From IMG/VR virus record IMGVR_UViG_3300050343_000131, positions 1 through 45,234 of that record: a DNA stretch of 45,234 nucleotides. One strand, given 5' to 3'. A program made the position numbers and the translations under genes. Positions 32,766 to 40,216 of the stretch are shown one piece after another (within the stretch, counting starts at the first letter, position 1; every line of letters begins with the position of its first letter). A model generated the notes under the pieces. That model was not told the DNA's origin. It made no database searches and worked only from the letters and a program-made list of their open reading frames with translations. This DNA is from a virus.

Positions 32766-33113
32766 ATGCGTCGTGATTGGTTCGGCTACAACAAGCCTGG
32801 ATGTTTTAAATATTTTAGAACTCTTATAAAACAAGACCACATGGTTATAGGTCACATATTTGGCCGTAAGCATGTATCCAGCCCAGAAGAGTGGAGAATA
32901 ACGTTATCCGGCCCAGAAGAGTGGAGAATAACGTTATCCGGCCCAGAAGAGTGGAGAATAACGTTAGCGGTTAACTGTCCGGAATTTGAATTCTCTAAAA
33001 AATGGAGAATTATTAGAGTACGTAAACAATTTAGATCAGAAGAGCATGCGCGCCGTTGGATGAAAGAAAATTGGGATTATCTTCTACAGATATATACATT
33101 TTATCAAAAGTAA
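32766..33113 (+). CDS. Hypothetical protein with a 10-residue tandem repeat
   Basis: From the ATG at 32766 the protein has 115 residues (a GTG at 32748 is an alternative). The middle has three copies of GPEEWRITLS-like decapeptides, encoded by a 30-bp tandem repeat. Its ends are basic (RRDWFGYNKPGCFKYF; FRSEEHARRWMKENW). The repeat flank EFSKKWRIIRV resembles a degenerate fourth unit. No family is recognised. It is bounded by the direct leader repeats at 32691 and 33109. Confidence 0.6.
   Translation: MRRDWFGYNKPGCFKYFRTLIKQDHMVIGHIFGRKHVSSPEEWRITLSGPEEWRITLSGPEEWRITLAVNCPEFEFSKKWRIIRVRKQFRSEEHARRWMKENWDYLLQIYTFYQK
32881..32970 (+). repeat. 30-bp tandem repeat, three copies
   Basis: Two exact copies (32881-32910, 32911-32940) and a third with two changes at its end (32941-32970). 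The unit is a multiple of three, so copy-number change would keep the frame. Confidence 0.95.
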
Positions 33114-33130
33114 AACATAAGGAAACCATC

Positions 33131-33367
33131 ATGAATATATTAATAAACCTAAAACATGAAGATGGAACAAAGAACGTTGGTCCAGTAGAATTACACGGTC
33201 CTAACGGTTTTATAGCTGGATGGGACATGAGCGTTATACATGAAGCCATTGATACATCCGCAAAGAAGTGTATAAGCCTGGACGCCGTAGCGCGTATGTG
33301 TGATGCGGCATATGCCGAAGGAAAGAGTGATAGATCAAAAGAACTTAGAAAACTGTTAGGAGCATAA
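33131..33367 (+). CDS. Hypothetical early protein
   Basis: The 78 residues start MNILINLKHEDGTKNVGPVE with ATAAGGAAACC upstream. It contains LDAVARMCDAAYAEGKSDRS. A longer open frame from 33056 lies within the previous gene and is rejected. Its function is unknown. Confidence 0.7.
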   Translation: MNILINLKHEDGTKNVGPVELHGPNGFIAGWDMSVIHEAIDTSAKKCISLDAVARMCDAAYAEGKSDRSKELRKLLGA

Positions 33368-33368
33368 T

Positions 33369-33560
33369 ATGCCGATCCATGCAATGAATTATTTAGGAAA
33401 GATTGTTTTGTGTATTCTATTAATAGCCGTATTTCTGAAAGTCTCAAGTGATGATTATGAAATAGAAGTACAGGAGAATGATCACTGGTGCCAAATGATC
33501 GATGACGGTCTGTGGTTCTCTGGGCAGGATGAATATACACGAAGGTGCACTGATGAATGA
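33369..33560 (+). CDS. Small single-pass membrane protein
   Basis: This 63-residue protein has one hydrophobic helix near 8-25 (YLGKIVLCILLIAVFLKV) followed by an acidic soluble tail. It could be an early membrane protein (superinfection exclusion) or an unplaced lysis factor. It overlaps the next gene by 8 bp. Confidence 0.62.
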   Translation: MPIHAMNYLGKIVLCILLIAVFLKVSSDDYEIEVQENDHWCQMIDDGLWFSGQDEYTRRCTDE

Positions 33561-33723
33561 GTATGAAAAAGCCGCGGCAGAATTAGTAGACAGCGGACTT
33601 GTAATCGTATTAAACCCAACATTATGGGTCGTATCATACTTATTTGTGAGCGCGATTAGTATTTTTTGTACAGCCTACATTTGTAGAAGATACTATAGAA
33701 AACTTTATAGGAGAGACCCATGA
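33553..33723 (+). CDS. Small membrane protein with basic C-terminus
   Basis: The 56 residues start MNEYEKAAAELVDSG and have one transmembrane helix (TLWVVSYLFVSAISIFCTAY), followed by a basic end CRRYYRKLYRRDP. The frame from 33502 would extend into the previous gene and is rejected. An N-out/C-in topology follows from the positive-inside rule. The function is unknown. Confidence 0.62.
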   Translation: MNEYEKAAAELVDSGLVIVLNPTLWVVSYLFVSAISIFCTAYICRRYYRKLYRRDP

Positions 33724-34034
33724 GTGAATTTAAGAGAGAAGAAATCCGATTAACAAACACTTGGAGAGCAGCGATGAGCGACCATCATTGTTATAAACCT
33801 GATAATCATAGTGATAATTTTACAGAATTTGAAATAGCCCTAAAACAAAAGCTGAAGCGTATACGCAAGAAAAATAATTGCTCTCGTAAACTACTAGCAA
33901 AAATGTTAGGCGTAAATTTGTATAAAATAGATAGAATAGAAGCTACAAATAAAAGCGGAACACATGTTCTTGTCGAAGATATACATGGGTATAGCCAAGC
34001 ATTTGATTTAGATATGGGCATATTCAGTGAATAA
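33720..34034 (+). CDS. Helix-turn-helix (Xre-like) regulator
   Basis: This 104-residue protein has a C-terminal HTH: LKQKLKRIRKKNNCSRKLLA followed by KMLGVNLYKIDRIEATN, at about 41-80. It would bind DNA, and its location just before the promoter at 34053 suggests control of nearby genes. The start overlaps the previous stop (ATGA). Confidence 0.75.
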   Translation: MSEFKREEIRLTNTWRAAMSDHHCYKPDNHSDNFTEFEIALKQKLKRIRKKNNCSRKLLAKMLGVNLYKIDRIEATNKSGTHVLVEDIHGYSQAFDLDMGIFSE

Positions 34035-34052
34035 GTTCTTTGGAAATTAACA

Positions 34053-34081
34053 TGTACATAGTCCGCGCGACGCAGTATAGT
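34053..34081 (+). promoter_or_regulatory. Early promoter of the TGTACA family
   Basis: TGTACA (34053-34058), a 17-nt spacer and TATAGT (34076-34081). It lies in the gene-free stretch 34035-34256, after the HTH gene. No copy of the GTTCTTAACTTTGCGTCGGC element is found upstream. Confidence 0.6.
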
Positions 34082-34181
34082 TAGTACGTTTTACACATAT
34101 ACACATACAGGTTTAACGCAAAATGCATAACTATCTTCTTAAATACCTCCAACCACTAATACAATCATCCAAATATAAAAA

Positions 34182-34222
34182 GGTAACAGGGGCGCACCTC
34201 CGAAATGGGGCGCCCTGTTACC
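34182..34222 (+). other. Strong leader hairpin
   Basis: GGTAACAGGGGCGC (34182-34195) pairs with GCGCCCTGTTACC (34210-34222) with one bulged base. It stands within the 5' leader between the promoter at 34053 and the gene at 34257 and lacks a T run. It is followed by the repeated leader at 34220-34241. Confidence 0.75.
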
Positions 34223-34241
34223 CCTCCACCCACTACAGGAA
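34220..34241 (+). repeat. Repeated leader, copy 1
   Basis: ACCCCTCCACCCACTACAGGAA, followed by ACAGGAGAG that gives the ribosome site of the 34257 gene. The same 22 bp occur at 35241-35262 with one difference. Confidence 0.9.
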
Positions 34242-34256
34242 ACAGGAGAGTTAATA

Positions 34257-34505
34257 ATGGATGATTCACACAAGGAATTTATCAAACAGCTGCGAGAAGC
34301 AGTGACATTTGCTTTTAATAACGAAGAAGCTTTTATTCAGCGATTCTTCGAGGGTTTTGATAAAATCCAAAGTTTTTACATGTCCGGTTCGATCTGCCGA
34401 ATTGAGTTCGAATATTCGAAAACAGCCGCGACAATACCTACCCAAGAGTATTTAGAGTGGATGGAAGAAATACAAATAACCCCCGCACCTTGGAGTGAAG
34501 ATTAA
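34257..34505 (+). CDS. Hypothetical early protein
   Basis: This acidic protein of 82 residues has FIKQLREAVTFAFNNEEAFI and CRIEFEYSKTAATIPTQEYL. It has an AGGAGA ribosome site and the repeated leader upstream. No family is recognised. Confidence 0.68.
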   Translation: MDDSHKEFIKQLREAVTFAFNNEEAFIQRFFEGFDKIQSFYMSGSICRIEFEYSKTAATIPTQEYLEWMEEIQITPAPWSED

Positions 34506-34531
34506 TTAGCCTTAATAGTTAAGAGAGAACT

Positions 34532-34618
34532 ATGAAGAAAGTGTTTTGGAATGTGTGGAACTTCCTCTGGTGCATCTTACTTGTGTGGATGATACATACC
34601 CCCCCGTTAAGCGGCTAG
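34532..34618 (+). CDS. 28-residue hydrophobic membrane peptide
   Basis: The peptide MKKVFWNVWNFLWCILLVWM is followed by IHTPPLSG. It has a basic start, one Trp-rich hydrophobic helix and a short tail. AGAGAG lies 6 bases before the ATG, a good ribosome site. It overlaps the frame upstream of the 34639 gene and is the more likely product of this stretch. The function is unknown; it has the size of a small phage membrane toxin or exclusion peptide. Confidence 0.55.
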   Translation: MKKVFWNVWNFLWCILLVWMIHTPPLSG

Positions 34619-34638
34619 TAACACGAATGGAGAATGAG

Positions 34639-35241
34639 ATGGACGTACAAGAGTTTTTGAAGACTAACGCGAATGTAGTTCCGAGCGACTTAGAAACGGA
34701 CAAAGGGACGGATTCTCAGCACTACGTTTCAAAGATAGACGGTTCATATATTGGGTTAGTTGGATTCTCAGAAGAAGACAATGAAAGGCATTTTAAATTC
34801 ATGATAGATCACGGTATATCGCAACTACAGAATGGAACAGGACACACGGTGGCGAATATGGGGTTCAGCGAGAAAGAGCAGAAGTGGTACGGCTGGTCTC
34901 ATAGGGCAATATTCGGGTTTAAGATTGGCTCGGAGGTAAAGCGTGGAGATTGCGCCTACATGCCTGTAGACGAAGAAGATTTTGTTGCAACCATGGTGCG
35001 ATTTTGGGCCGACAAACATCACCTGGATATAGAGTATCGAATAGGGGCTAACGTTCTTGGAGAACGCGGTGTTTTCATTGATTGGGTTTATTCAGAGACA
35101 GTGCCTTATGAAAATCTGCGCGGAACTAACGGGGGATCTTTCCAAATATTTCCCGAGAATTTCGGTAAAGGCGAATGGAAAGCTGAATCCTTAGAAGATG
35201 CCAAGCAAATGGCCGCTGATTTTGCCGAAAGTGTTAGCTAA
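34639..35241 (+). CDS. Conserved phage protein of unknown function (YGWSHRAI motif)
   Basis: The start MDVQEFLKTNANVVPSDLE has GGAG 6-7 bases upstream; earlier in-frame ATGs (34546, 34627) lack this. The 200 residues include MGFSEKEQKWYGWSHRAIFG followed by FKIGSEVKRGDCAYMP, a motif I have seen in many unannotated phage proteins. The C-terminus has GEWKAESLEDAKQMAADFAE. Its function is unknown. Confidence 0.72.
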   Translation: MDVQEFLKTNANVVPSDLETDKGTDSQHYVSKIDGSYIGLVGFSEEDNERHFKFMIDHGISQLQNGTGHTVANMGFSEKEQKWYGWSHRAIFGFKIGSEVKRGDCAYMPVDEEDFVATMVRFWADKHHLDIEYRIGANVLGERGVFIDWVYSETVPYENLRGTNGGSFQIFPENFGKGEWKAESLEDAKQMAADFAESVS

Positions 35242-35262
35242 CCCCTCCACCCACCACAGGAA
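35241..35262 (+). repeat. Repeated leader, copy 2
   Basis: This has one difference from the copy at 34220. Its first base is the last base of the preceding stop codon. The following CAGGGAG is the ribosome site of the 35276 gene. Confidence 0.9.
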
Positions 35263-35275
35263 CAGGGAGTAAGAA

Positions 35276-35743
35276 ATGAGTGAAGAAAAAGGCGCGAACA
35301 GATTAGACAGATCAAGCACAGATGCTATGCACTGGGCCGAGTGCTTTTGCGAACAAGCAAGAATAAGTAGCGACAATTTAGAAGATGGGAAGTCTTGTTC
35401 ACAATGCTTCCATTTGGACTCCAGCGTTCTTGTGGGCTGGTTTGCTAACTACTGGGCTGCTGTGAATGACCCATTACAAAGCACCATAGAATCTCTATTA
35501 CTAGAACACTCGCTTGCTTTAGCCAGCAAGGATAACGCTATACGGGAGCTGGAAGCCAGATTAAGCAAATCAATTGAAGTTGGTTCAGTCTTACAAAATG
35601 CTGTACTAGCAGTCTATCAAGATTTGTCCAACAAAGAAGGAAGGTACAGTCAGCTATCTAACGCATCATATTTATATGAAAAGCATCATGACTTTATTCG
35701 AGGTGTCGGCAAACACATCACAGAGGCTAAAGAGCAGAGGTAG
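35276..35743 (+). CDS. Hypothetical early protein
   Basis: This 155-residue protein is cysteine-containing at the N-terminus (WAECFCEQARI, CSQCFH), which might bind metal. A helical middle (AIRELEARLSKS) and YEKHHDFIRGVGKHITEAKE follow. No family is recognised. Confidence 0.68.
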   Translation: MSEEKGANRLDRSSTDAMHWAECFCEQARISSDNLEDGKSCSQCFHLDSSVLVGWFANYWAAVNDPLQSTIESLLLEHSLALASKDNAIRELEARLSKSIEVGSVLQNAVLAVYQDLSNKEGRYSQLSNASYLYEKHHDFIRGVGKHITEAKEQR

Positions 35744-35745
35744 TT

Positions 35746-35910
35746 ATGAGTAATGATAAAAAACTAGCAGCAGCGATAGCTTATGTCGCCAGTATCCAGC
35801 AAGAAATATTAAATGAGTTGGCTGTTATAAACCAAGGGATAGAGGCGAGCTGCCAAGAGTCCATAACCGAACTGTCTGAAATGATAGAAACACTCAAAGA
35901 AATTGATTAA
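35746..35910 (+). CDS. Small helical protein
   Basis: The 54 residues run MSNDKKLAAAIAYVASIQQE to EMIETLKEID. The protein is helical and acidic. It is placed 2 bp after the previous gene. Its function is unknown. Confidence 0.62.
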   Translation: MSNDKKLAAAIAYVASIQQEILNELAVINQGIEASCQESITELSEMIETLKEID

Positions 35911-35969
35911 CCCCTAGCCATGTTCCTTACACATAAACACGACACGATACCGCTCTAAGGATGTTAACC

Positions 35970-36140
35970 ATGCCTGACTTATACCTTGATAGTATATTAC
36001 CATACGGTAAATATAAAGGCGAAGAAGTAGAAGATGTATTAGAAGATAACCCACAATACCTAGTAGCATGTGTAGAATACGACACATTTAATTTTGCTCA
36101 AGAGGTTATTACTATAATGGAAAACAGGAAGTTAATATGA
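35970..36140 (+). CDS. DUF3820-like small protein
   Basis: The 56 residues contain LPYGKYKGEEVEDVLEDNPQ followed by YLVACVEYD. This is the compact GKYKG...PxYL motif shared by DUF3820 proteins and by the C-terminal module of exodeoxyribonuclease X. It may contact nucleic acid. CTAAGGA precedes the ATG. It overlaps the next gene by 4 bp. Confidence 0.7.
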   Translation: MPDLYLDSILPYGKYKGEEVEDVLEDNPQYLVACVEYDTFNFAQEVITIMENRKLI

Positions 36141-36370
36141 GACTTAAAATTAAAGGCACGGACATTTATATTGAAAAAGGTATGCGCGTAAAGGTAGTGC
36201 AGGGAGTAAACAAAGGCAAGTTCGTAAAAATAGATGGAATAGCTGAACCATGCGAAGACTATCCCTTAGGTCGTGTCATATTTAACTTAGGAAAAAGCGG
36301 CTTGAAAGGATATATGTATTATGTCCCCCAAGTTATTAACGCGGAGTGGGTTAGCGAAAATGGCAATTAG
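36137..36370 (+). CDS. KOW-like small protein
   Basis: This 77-residue, basic, beta-rich protein contains KGMRVKVVQGVNKGKFVKID. This fits a KOW motif (G-x-x-V-x-V-x-x-G-x-x-x-G), known from ribosomal and transcription elongation proteins. An RNA-contacting role is inferred. It overlaps both neighbours. Confidence 0.6.
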   Translation: MRLKIKGTDIYIEKGMRVKVVQGVNKGKFVKIDGIAEPCEDYPLGRVIFNLGKSGLKGYMYYVPQVINAEWVSENGN

Positions 36371-36572
36371 CGTAATAACATCTTCTGATTGCACTATACA
36401 CGCCGACGTTAAAGGTCGATTTACGTTTAATGATCCTGATTCTAATTGGGTTTATACGAACGAAGGAGAATACGGCGCAGTGGTAAAATTGGCAAGACGT
36501 TCGTATAGTTTTTTCTTTGGCGCGCGTTTTGGCCAAATCATTTTAGTCGGTATAACCCTTATAAAAAATTAA
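36360..36572 (+). CDS. Hypothetical early protein
   Basis: The 70 residues start MAISVITSSDCTIHADVKGR and end ARFGQIILVGITLIKN. An in-frame ATG at 36321 lies within the previous gene and is less likely. The function is unknown. Confidence 0.58.
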   Translation: MAISVITSSDCTIHADVKGRFTFNDPDSNWVYTNEGEYGAVVKLARRSYSFFFGARFGQIILVGITLIKN

Positions 36573-36596
36573 CATACATATATTGGAAGTAATGTA

Positions 36597-36788
36597 ATGT
36601 CTGAATCAGCCATAGAATTAGCACAAATATCATCCGCGTCAAGTATAACCCAAATATTATTAGAGAATTCCGTTAATATAATAGATATAATGTTTGAAGC
36701 AGGATACGCTAAAAAGAATCCTAACCTCTTAGCGTCGGTATTAACCACGCAACAGCAAATATATAATTCCAGGATAAATAAAGATTAA
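36597..36788 (+). CDS. Hypothetical early protein
   Basis: This 63-residue helical protein has ELAQISSASSITQILLENSV and QQQIYNSRINKD. It is upstream of the primase-helicase gene in the same direction. No family is recognised. Confidence 0.62.
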   Translation: MSESAIELAQISSASSITQILLENSVNIIDIMFEAGYAKKNPNLLASVLTTQQQIYNSRINKD

Positions 36789-36824
36789 AAAAAATAATAG
36801 CTTTTAACTATCCTTGGAATTGTT

Positions 36825-39224
36825 ATGCCGTCATTAAATAAAAAAGTTACAATAACTTTAGGCACGTCGATATATAAGCCTGAAGATATAATACAAAAAA
36901 CTTTATCAACTACCCAACTATTCAAGCGGTTATCTGTACCTAATTTACAAGAGAAAAAAGAAGGTAAGTACTTTGTATTCGCGTCTTTCAATAAGAAGAG
37001 CCGTAACGCCGCTAACATAGATAAATATTTTGGCGCGACAATAGACTTAGACGATACTCCTTTAACAGTAAAAGAAATACGCCGTAAATTTAAACGTTAT
37101 AATTACTGCATATACAGTACCTTTCAGCATAAGCTTCCTAGCAAAGGCGATAGGTATAGATTAGTCCTTCCATACAAAGCTCCCGTAGATCCTGTGACGC
37201 ATGTTGAAACCATGCTATACTTAATGAGTCTATTAGGTAAAGACAATGTTGACCTGTCGTCTAAAGCGTTATCACGGGCTATGTACTTGCCTGCTATTAG
37301 TTCTAAACGTAAAAAGAAATTTGAGTACTACAAACACGTAGACGGATTATTCTTCAATCCCATGTCCGCTAATACTCGGGATAAAATCGCAGCGTTACGA
37401 TTTGAGCAAGGGGAAACTGAATCGGCCGTGAGCGAAGAGCCCATGGACATGAATAAGAAAGTTGACGAAGGTGAAAGAAATGATTCGCTAGCCAGAGCTA
37501 TAGGTAAGTTCATAAAAACAGGCGTGGCTAATGACGAGATAATGCCGCTTGCCCAAGCGTGGAACGACACACATCTATACCCTCCCCTATCAACTAAAGA
37601 CGTTAAGACTGTTGTTGAGTCTATTATTAAGTCCCACGCTAGAAATCATAATGATTTATCTTGGGGTTATGACGAAATAATAAACCGCATAAAGAAGGCC
37701 AAAGAAATAACACAAGATTACGATCATATATTAGACATGATTGTAATGGCCAAGACTAAGAATAAGTTTAAACCTTCTCAAGTGTCGTTACTAGTATTAG
37801 AGCTTAGTAAAAAATCTAAAGTCGGTCAGCGCATAATCAAAGAAGAGATAACTTCTAAAGAGTTAGAATTAGCCGGTAGATTAGAAAGCGCGGCTGACGG
37901 CTCATTCGAATCTACAACTAACGCTTTACGTGATGATTTTAAGAACTGGGTATATGTAGCAACAGATGACAGAGTATATAATTTCAGAACAGGTGAATAC
38001 TATAAAAGAGAAGCGTTCTCCGCGATGTTCGCTAATCCTAACGTAGAAGGTTCGTTGTTTACGTTAATTATGAAATTTAATTTAATGAAAAAAGTGTCCA
38101 GATTAGAATTTGATCCGGCTAAAGAAGAGGTGTATATGAATGGCGGGGTAAAATACGCTAATACATATATACACCCAGAAATATTTCCTATCCCTGGTGA
38201 TATTTCTATGGTGTTAGACCATTTTAAATACTTAATACCCAACAAGCGAGAATGCAGTATAATTTTAGACTTTATTGCGCATATGGTTCAACACCCGGGA
38301 ATAAAAATACGCTGGATGCCCGTAATTAAAGGGGGTAAAGGTATAGGTAAAACAATTATTGCTGAAAAAGTTATAATGCCTTTAATAGGATTTACTAACT
38401 TCGGTAAAGTAAATAACGAGCTAATCAAATCAGATTTTAATGCATGGCAATTAGATAAACAAGTAATAATATTTGAAGAATTAAACATAGGCGCAAATCA
38501 AAAAGAAAAAGAACAGTTAACAGATAAGCTTAAATCATTTATTACAGATAACCTAATGATGGCGCATAGAAAAGGACTAGATCCATATGACACTATCAAT
38601 AAATGTAATTCATTAGGATTTACTAACGCTGAAGATGCTATTATTATTACGCCGGATGAGCGTAGATTTTGCATGATTAGATCTGAAGCTAGACCGCGCA
38701 AACCTATGTATTACCAAACTTTGGCTGATTTTACAGATAAAAATTTAGCTGAAATATATCATTTCTTTATTGAGCGGGACTTATCTGGTTTTTCTCCACT
38801 AGTTGCTCCTGACACAGCTTATACTCGTGAGATTAAAAACCTATCTATGAGCTGGCCTGGTTCTATTATTCAAGGCTGGTGCTCAGATAATAAAAACCAA
38901 TTCAGTAAATATGGATGCATCACGTATACAAATATAGTTAACGGAATACGCGCTGAGTCGTCAGGGCGGTATCGATCTATAGCTGATGATCTTCAATCCC
39001 CTGGTTCTGCTCAATCTCGTAAACTACATCACTCGCTTCGCAATCTAGGATTTGTTAAGTGGGTTAATCCAGAAGCTAAAGATGGTAGGATGAGAGTCAA
39101 CGGTCGATTAGAACACATATGGGTAATGCCGGGGTGGGTGGATAGTCTACAAGACGCTTCTAAAAAGGTTATCATGAAGCGTATAAAGAAAATTAAGGTA
39201 ATTGATGAAAACTGGGCAGATTAA
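36825..39224 (+). CDS. Primase-helicase (AEP-like primase, PriCT, D5/DUF5906-type SF3 helicase)
   Basis: This 799-residue replication protein has a primase-like N-terminal part with the acidic ATIDLDDTPL and CIYSTFQHKLPSKGDRYRLV (about 67-120), as in archaeo-eukaryotic-type primases. A helical linker ERNDSLARAIGKFIKTGVAN (PriCT-like) lies near 210-260. The C-terminal helicase has Walker A GGKGIGKT at about 503-510, Walker B QVIIFEELN near 546-554, and KGLDPYDTINKC further on. It would prime and unwind phage DNA for the family A polymerase. Its stop lies within the next gene. Confidence 0.88.
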   Translation: MPSLNKKVTITLGTSIYKPEDIIQKTLSTTQLFKRLSVPNLQEKKEGKYFVFASFNKKSRNAANIDKYFGATIDLDDTPLTVKEIRRKFKRYNYCIYSTFQHKLPSKGDRYRLVLPYKAPVDPVTHVETMLYLMSLLGKDNVDLSSKALSRAMYLPAISSKRKKKFEYYKHVDGLFFNPMSANTRDKIAALRFEQGETESAVSEEPMDMNKKVDEGERNDSLARAIGKFIKTGVANDEIMPLAQAWNDTHLYPPLSTKDVKTVVESIIKSHARNHNDLSWGYDEIINRIKKAKEITQDYDHILDMIVMAKTKNKFKPSQVSLLVLELSKKSKVGQRIIKEEITSKELELAGRLESAADGSFESTTNALRDDFKNWVYVATDDRVYNFRTGEYYKREAFSAMFANPNVEGSLFTLIMKFNLMKKVSRLEFDPAKEEVYMNGGVKYANTYIHPEIFPIPGDISMVLDHFKYLIPNKRECSIILDFIAHMVQHPGIKIRWMPVIKGGKGIGKTIIAEKVIMPLIGFTNFGKVNNELIKSDFNAWQLDKQVIIFEELNIGANQKEKEQLTDKLKSFITDNLMMAHRKGLDPYDTINKCNSLGFTNAEDAIIITPDERRFCMIRSEARPRKPMYYQTLADFTDKNLAEIYHFFIERDLSGFSPLVAPDTAYTREIKNLSMSWPGSIIQGWCSDNKNQFSKYGCITYTNIVNGIRAESSGRYRSIADDLQSPGSAQSRKLHHSLRNLGFVKWVNPEAKDGRMRVNGRLEHIWVMPGWVDSLQDASKKVIMKRIKKIKVIDENWAD

Positions 39225-39432
39225 TTTACCTTGGATAAAACACGAAGAAACGTTTGACGATTATTACGCTTTAATAAAAGGCGAAAATAGCCAATACCGA
39301 TTATTAATTTTTAAAGGACGTCTAGTAGTCTATATAGCCGATGCTGATAGAAAAATAGGCTTACGACGTCTTAAAAACCAAATTGGTGAATTCAGATATG
39401 GATTCACGAATAACGAGTATGACCAACTCTGA
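39205..39432 (+). CDS. Hypothetical protein after the primase
   Basis: This 75-residue basic protein starts MKTGQINLPWIKHEETFDDY, with KGRLVVYIADADRKIGLRRL. Its start overlaps the primase stop by 20 bp; a TTG at 39202 is possible. AAGG precedes the ATG. Its function is unknown. Confidence 0.65.
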   Translation: MKTGQINLPWIKHEETFDDYYALIKGENSQYRLLIFKGRLVVYIADADRKIGLRRLKNQIGEFRYGFTNNEYDQL

Positions 39433-39534
39433 CTGGTTGTTGGAAAAAACAATGTAACTTTGATGAAAATTTATATACATACTATCATTTTAAAGCTATT
39501 ATTTACGCACTTTAAATTAACTAAGGAAAAGATC

Positions 39535-40056
39535 ATGGGTAAAATTGTAATTGAGTTTGATGACAACCTTTTGGCTACAGCCATTTTGTCAGCATTGAAT
39601 GCAGGTAGTGCTTCTACGGCGTCGGATAACGATGTAGAAGATATAACGGCGGAAACTGTTGTTGACTTGTGCAAAGAGTTAGGTGCGTCGGTATGCCGTC
39701 CAATTCTTAAAAAAGCTGGATATGCTAATCCAAAAGCTATTCTTAAAGATGACGATATAGAGCAAGAAGAGCTAGAAGAATTGTTTGAAAGCCTGCAAGC
39801 ATTAACAGATGATAGTGACGAAGAAGACGAAGAAGACGAAGAAGACGAAGACGAAGAAGACGAAGAAGACGAAGAAGACGAAGAAATTACAGTCGACAAC
39901 GCCAAAAAAGCCGTTCAAGCCTACGCCAAAGAAAATGGTAAAGAAGAAACTGATGAAATATTAGCTGAATTCGATATTAAATCTGTGCGTAGTCTGAAGA
40001 AGCTTGATGCAGAACAGCTTGAAGAACTTTATGAAGCTGTAACTGAAGAAGACTAA
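39535..40056 (+). CDS. Acidic protein with an Asp/Glu repeat tract
   Basis: The start MGKIVIEFDDNLLATAIL has AAGGAAAAG upstream; the longer frame from 39460 is non-coding-like. The 173 residues have two small helical parts joined by a run of about 25 Asp/Glu residues, encoded by GAAGAC-type repeats. The last part (ITVDNAKKAVQAYAKENGKE, SVRSLKKLDAEQLEELYEA) resembles a domain common in phage recombination or replication proteins. A DNA-mimic or SSB-partner role is inferred. The neighbours are primase and nuclease genes. Confidence 0.72.
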   Translation: MGKIVIEFDDNLLATAILSALNAGSASTASDNDVEDITAETVVDLCKELGASVCRPILKKAGYANPKAILKDDDIEQEELEELFESLQALTDDSDEEDEEDEEDEDEEDEEDEEDEEITVDNAKKAVQAYAKENGKEETDEILAEFDIKSVRSLKKLDAEQLEELYEAVTEED

Positions 40057-40139
40057 CCTAAAATGCGGCGACGTTAAAGCTCGTCATAACTGGGATTGCC
40101 TTAGAGAAGGTAGATCAGAATGCCACTGATAGCCTATTT

Positions 40140-40175
40140 CGACATAATCTCCATGCCAATATGGCAAGTATGTCG
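40140..40175 (+). other. Structured leader hairpin
   Basis: CGACATA (40140-40146) pairs with TATGTCG (40169-40175), and inside it TGCCA (40154-40158) pairs with TGGCA (40062-40066 offset in the next block, 40162-40166). It lies in the gene-free stretch 40057-40216. Nothing else clear is seen there; AAGGAA near 40208 is the ribosome site of the DUF2800 gene. Confidence 0.6.
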
Positions 40176-40216
40176 ATAATCACTCTCTCCCGGCCGCAAA
40201 CTTTTAAGGAAATAAT

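Noticed and set aside
32881-32970. CRISPR array
   Set aside because: The 30-bp units are directly abutted with no spacers and are in a coding frame.
39471-39905. Serine-run open frame opposite the acidic protein
   Set aside because: The long Ser run is the reverse of Asp/Glu codons. There is no ribosome site, and it is opposite a well-started gene.
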